Assembly: GCF_030252325.1 (NCBI RefSeq)
Contig: NZ_CP126981.1
Coordinates: 2,294,001-2,358,000 of the forward strand
DNA length: 64,000 nucleotides
DNA from: Candidatus Mycobacterium wuenschmannii
Lineage (GTDB): Bacteria > Actinomycetota > Actinomycetes > Mycobacteriales > Mycobacteriaceae
Reading direction: 5' to 3'
The position numbers and the translations under genes were made by a program. How positions within the stretch are numbered: position 1 is the stretch's first letter; each line of letters begins with the position of its first letter. This document shows positions 61,795 through 64,000 of this stretch, piece after piece. The notes below the pieces were generated by a model that saw only the letters and a program-made list of their open reading frames with translations, had not been told where the DNA came from and ran no database searches.

Positions 61795-63201
61795 TCAGCC
61801 CTGAGTCAGGAGTTGCTTCTTCAACACCTTGCCCATGGCGTTTCGCGGTAACTCGGCGACGATCCGCACCTCGCGCGGCCTCTTGTGCACCGAAAGCTGC
61901 TGGGCCACATAGTCGATCAGCTCCTGCGGCTGGGCGTCGCCGACGATGAAAGCGACAATGCGCTGGCCCAGGTCGTCGTCGGGCAGGCCGACCACCGCCG
62001 CCTCGGCGACACCGGGATGCCCGAGCAGCACGGTCTCGATCTCGCCGGCCCCAACGCGGTAGCCGCCGGATTTGATGAGGTCGACCGACTCGCGGCCGAC
62101 GATGCGGTGCATACCGTCGCCGTCGATGACGGCCGCGTCGCCGGTGCGGTACCAGCCGTCGGCGTCGAACGCCTCCGCGGTTGCGTCCGGCCGGTTCAGG
62201 TAGCCGTTGAACAACGTCGCACCCCGAACCTGCAGTCGCCCAATGGTTTCCGCGTCGTGCGGCACCGGGTTGTCGTTGTCGTCGACCAGCCGCGTCTCGA
62301 TGCCGGCCAGCGGCAGGCCCACCCAGCCGGGCCGGCGCTCGCCGTCGACTCGGGTGGACAGCGTGATCAGCGACTCGGTCGAGCCGTAGCGCTCCAGCGG
62401 TGCGTGCCCCGTCAGTTCGACCAGCTTGTCGAACACCGGCACCGGCAGGCCGGCGCTGCCCGACACCAGCAGCCGCGCCGAACGCAGCGCCTCGGCCGCC
62501 GCCGGGTCGGCCACCACCCGTGACCACACGGTCGGCACGCCGAAATACAGCGACCCCTGGGCCGCCGCGTATGCCTCGGGTGTTGGTTTTCCGGTGTGCA
62601 CGAAGCGATTTCCGACCCGCAGCGAACCGAGCAGGCCGAGCACCAGGCCGTGCACGTGGAACAGCGGCAGGCCGTGCACGAGCGTGTCATCGGCCGTCCA
62701 CTGCCACGCTTCGGCGAGGGCATCCAGGTCGGCAGCGAGCGCCTGGCCGCTGAGCTGCACCCCTTTCGGCGGACCGGTGGTGCCCGAGGTGTAGATGATC
62801 AGCGCGGTGTCCCGCGGCGACGGTTCGGGCTGCTGATGCCACGACCGCGCGCCCATCCGGACCGGAATGTGCGGCAGCCCCTCGGGTTCGTCCGGCAGCG
62901 GTCCAAGCCAGGCCTGGGCGCCGGAGTCGGTGAGGATGTGGCGCCGCTCGGCCTGCCCGACGTCGGCCGGCACCGGCACCACCGGCACCCCGGCGATCAG
63001 GCAGCCGGCGATCGCCAGCGCGGTCGGTGCGGTGGGCGTGGCCAGCACGGCGATCACCCCGGCGCCGCGGATCCGCTCGGCGACCGAGTTGGCGGCGCCG
63101 ACCACGTCGCTGCGGCTGAGCGCGGTGTCACCGAACCGGACGGCGGCCTCGAGATCGCGGCCACCTGCGACAACGGAGGGATCGAGCGAGGTGAGCAGCA
63201 C
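61795..63201 (-). CDS. fadD36: Acyl-CoA synthetase FadD36
   Basis: A 468-residue adenylate-forming enzyme matching Rv1193. The AMP loop IIYTSGTTGPPKGV, LPLFHVHGL, GSTESL and WYRTGDAAVID are present, and the lid ends LPRNAMGKVLKK with the catalytic Lys. It is short for a FadD and related to malonyl/propionyl-type ligases, so a small acyl substrate is possible. The start is GTG 63201, 9 bp after the CoA-transferase stop. Confidence 0.93.
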   Translation of the reverse strand: MLLTSLDPSVVAGGRDLEAAVRFGDTALSRSDVVGAANSVAERIRGAGVIAVLATPTAPTALAIAGCLIAGVPVVPVPADVGQAERRHILTDSGAQAWLGPLPDEPEGLPHIPVRMGARSWHQQPEPSPRDTALIIYTSGTTGPPKGVQLSGQALAADLDALAEAWQWTADDTLVHGLPLFHVHGLVLGLLGSLRVGNRFVHTGKPTPEAYAAAQGSLYFGVPTVWSRVVADPAAAEALRSARLLVSGSAGLPVPVFDKLVELTGHAPLERYGSTESLITLSTRVDGERRPGWVGLPLAGIETRLVDDNDNPVPHDAETIGRLQVRGATLFNGYLNRPDATAEAFDADGWYRTGDAAVIDGDGMHRIVGRESVDLIKSGGYRVGAGEIETVLLGHPGVAEAAVVGLPDDDLGQRIVAFIVGDAQPQELIDYVAQQLSVHKRPREVRIVAELPRNAMGKVLKKQLLTQG

Positions 63202-63210
63202 GTCAGCAGG

Positions 63211-64000
63211 CTAGCCCATCGGCCTCTCGCCGATCACCCGGTCGTGACGCAGGGCGTCGAGGTCGGCGCCGGTCAGTCCGAGGGCGCCGAGGATCTCGTC
63301 GTTGTGCTGACCGAGAGTGGGCGCGACGAAGCGGTGATGCCGGTCCGGGCCCGGGGCGATGCGCAGCGGCCAGCCCGGGTAGCGCAGGCGGCCGGTGACC
63401 GGATGCTCGAACTCTTCGTAGAAGCCGCGCTCGTCGAGGCCGGGCAGGTCGTACATGTGCTCGGCCGTGGTCACGGTCTCCACCGGTATATCAAGCAGGG
63501 CCGCAACGATTTTCGCGGAATCGAGGGTCTGCGTCCACGCCGCGACCGCCGCGTCGAACGCGTCGTGGTCGCCCGGCAGGTCGTCGCACCCCATCGCGCC
63601 GGCCAGGCGGGCCGCGTCGTCGTAATCGCGCACGGTGAGCGCCACCCACGCGTCGTCGGCGGTCGGGTAGACGCCCTGGCGGACGCCGCGCCTGCGGTTG
63701 CCCTCCCGGGGCCGGACGACGCCGTTCATCGAGTAGTCGATCACCGGTTCGGCGGTGACGGCGGCGCCGACCTCGATCTGCGCGACCTCGATCAGCTGGC
63801 CCTCCCCGGTGCGGCGCCGATGTTCCAGTGCCGCAAGCAAAGCCACGCCCGCGTGCACGCCGACGATCGGGTCGGCCGGACCCTGCACGTTGCACGGCGG
63901 GCCGTCGGCATAGCCGGTGACGGCCGTCATGCCGGAGACCTGCTCGATGTTCAGCGCCCAGCCGACGTAGTCGCGCCACGGCCCGTCGAGGCCGAAACCC
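63211..64000 (-). CDS. CaiB/BaiF-family CoA-transferase, C-terminal part
   Basis: A class III CoA-transferase fragment: the 263 residues before the window edge include the WALNIEQVSGMTAVTGYADG region, the conserved DPIVGVHAGVALLAALEHRRRTGEGQ and the C-terminal RYPGWPLR. It moves CoA between carboxylic acids; the substrate is not known. The 5' end lies beyond the right edge. Located 9 bp before fadD36 on the same strand, it may act in the same acyl-CoA step. Confidence 0.9.
   Translation of the reverse strand, partial: GFGLDGPWRDYVGWALNIEQVSGMTAVTGYADGPPCNVQGPADPIVGVHAGVALLAALEHRRRTGEGQLIEVAQIEVGAAVTAEPVIDYSMNGVVRPREGNRRRGVRQGVYPTADDAWVALTVRDYDDAARLAGAMGCDDLPGDHDAFDAAVAAWTQTLDSAKIVAALLDIPVETVTTAEHMYDLPGLDERGFYEEFEHPVTGRLRYPGWPLRIAPGPDRHHRFVAPTLGQHNDEILGALGLTGADLDALRHDRVIGERPMG

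Overview
The window is chromosomal DNA of a Mycobacterium, most likely a slow-growing non-tuberculous species. The evidence is the high GC content, PE/PPE and Esx genes, a FAAL-polyketide synthase cluster, mycolate-era housekeeping genes (sigE-rseA-htrA-tatB, lpqY-sugABC, glgA/glgC, gpgS) and proteins that align closely, from memory, with M. tuberculosis H37Rv genes Rv1200 to Rv1245. The block runs in reverse order relative to H37Rv. No rRNA, tRNA, CRISPR array or intact insertion sequence was seen.

Layout. 1-11.2 kb: a minus-strand lipid cluster (type II thioesterase, FadD26-like fatty acyl-AMP ligase, a KS-AT-DH-KR-ACP polyketide synthase, and a PpsA-like ACP-KS-AT synthase that runs off the left edge). 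11.5-13.8 kb: a PE-PPE-EsxK-EsxL ESX-5-type cassette closed by a strong terminator. 13.9-20.9 kb: SDR, the lipoprotein LpqZ, malic enzyme, malate dehydrogenase, SulP transporter, CorA. 21.0-26.9 kb: a P-loop kinase and the trehalose-recycling operon lpqY-sugA-sugB-sugC, here extended by a translationally coupled SUFU-domain gene. 27-33 kb: DUF4190 protein, CitE-like lyase, cytosolic MgtE-like protein, DUF1003 protein, lytic transglycosylase, Mrp ATPase. 33.2-36.6 kb: the envelope-stress group sigE-rseA-htrA-tatB with a probable MprA box. 36.7-41.3 kb: O-methyltransferase, then a TetR-ABC efflux operon whose ATPase gene carries a frameshift. 41.4-49.6 kb: glycogen/methylglucose lipopolysaccharide genes (glgC, glgA, gpgS, folP2), tagA, a DivIVA-like protein, fadD6 and a LOG-family gene. 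49.7-56 kb: an AAA/TPR regulator, a secreted Gly-Pro-Trp repeat protein, dapE/dapD, a small secreted cysteine protein, and a repressor/7-TM membrane pair with palindromic operators. 56.2-60.5 kb: two tandem PE-PPE pairs in which the PE partners carry a PPE-SVP-like C-terminus. 60.4-64 kb: MFS transporter, fadD36 and a CaiB/BaiF CoA-transferase running off the right edge.

Functionally the window links cell-envelope lipid synthesis (FAAL/PKS/TE, FadD6, FadD36), export of ESX-5 substrates, alpha-glucan and trehalose metabolism, and envelope-stress control. Differences from H37Rv as I remember it: the Esx cassette sits next to the SDR gene instead of next to the Rv1200 homologue. Genes for SulP, the SUFU protein, the CitE-like lyase, the short malic enzyme, the GPW protein, the HTH/7-TM pair and the two PE-PPE pairs are extra. 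lpqX and Rv1225c-Rv1227c are missing between mrp and tatB.
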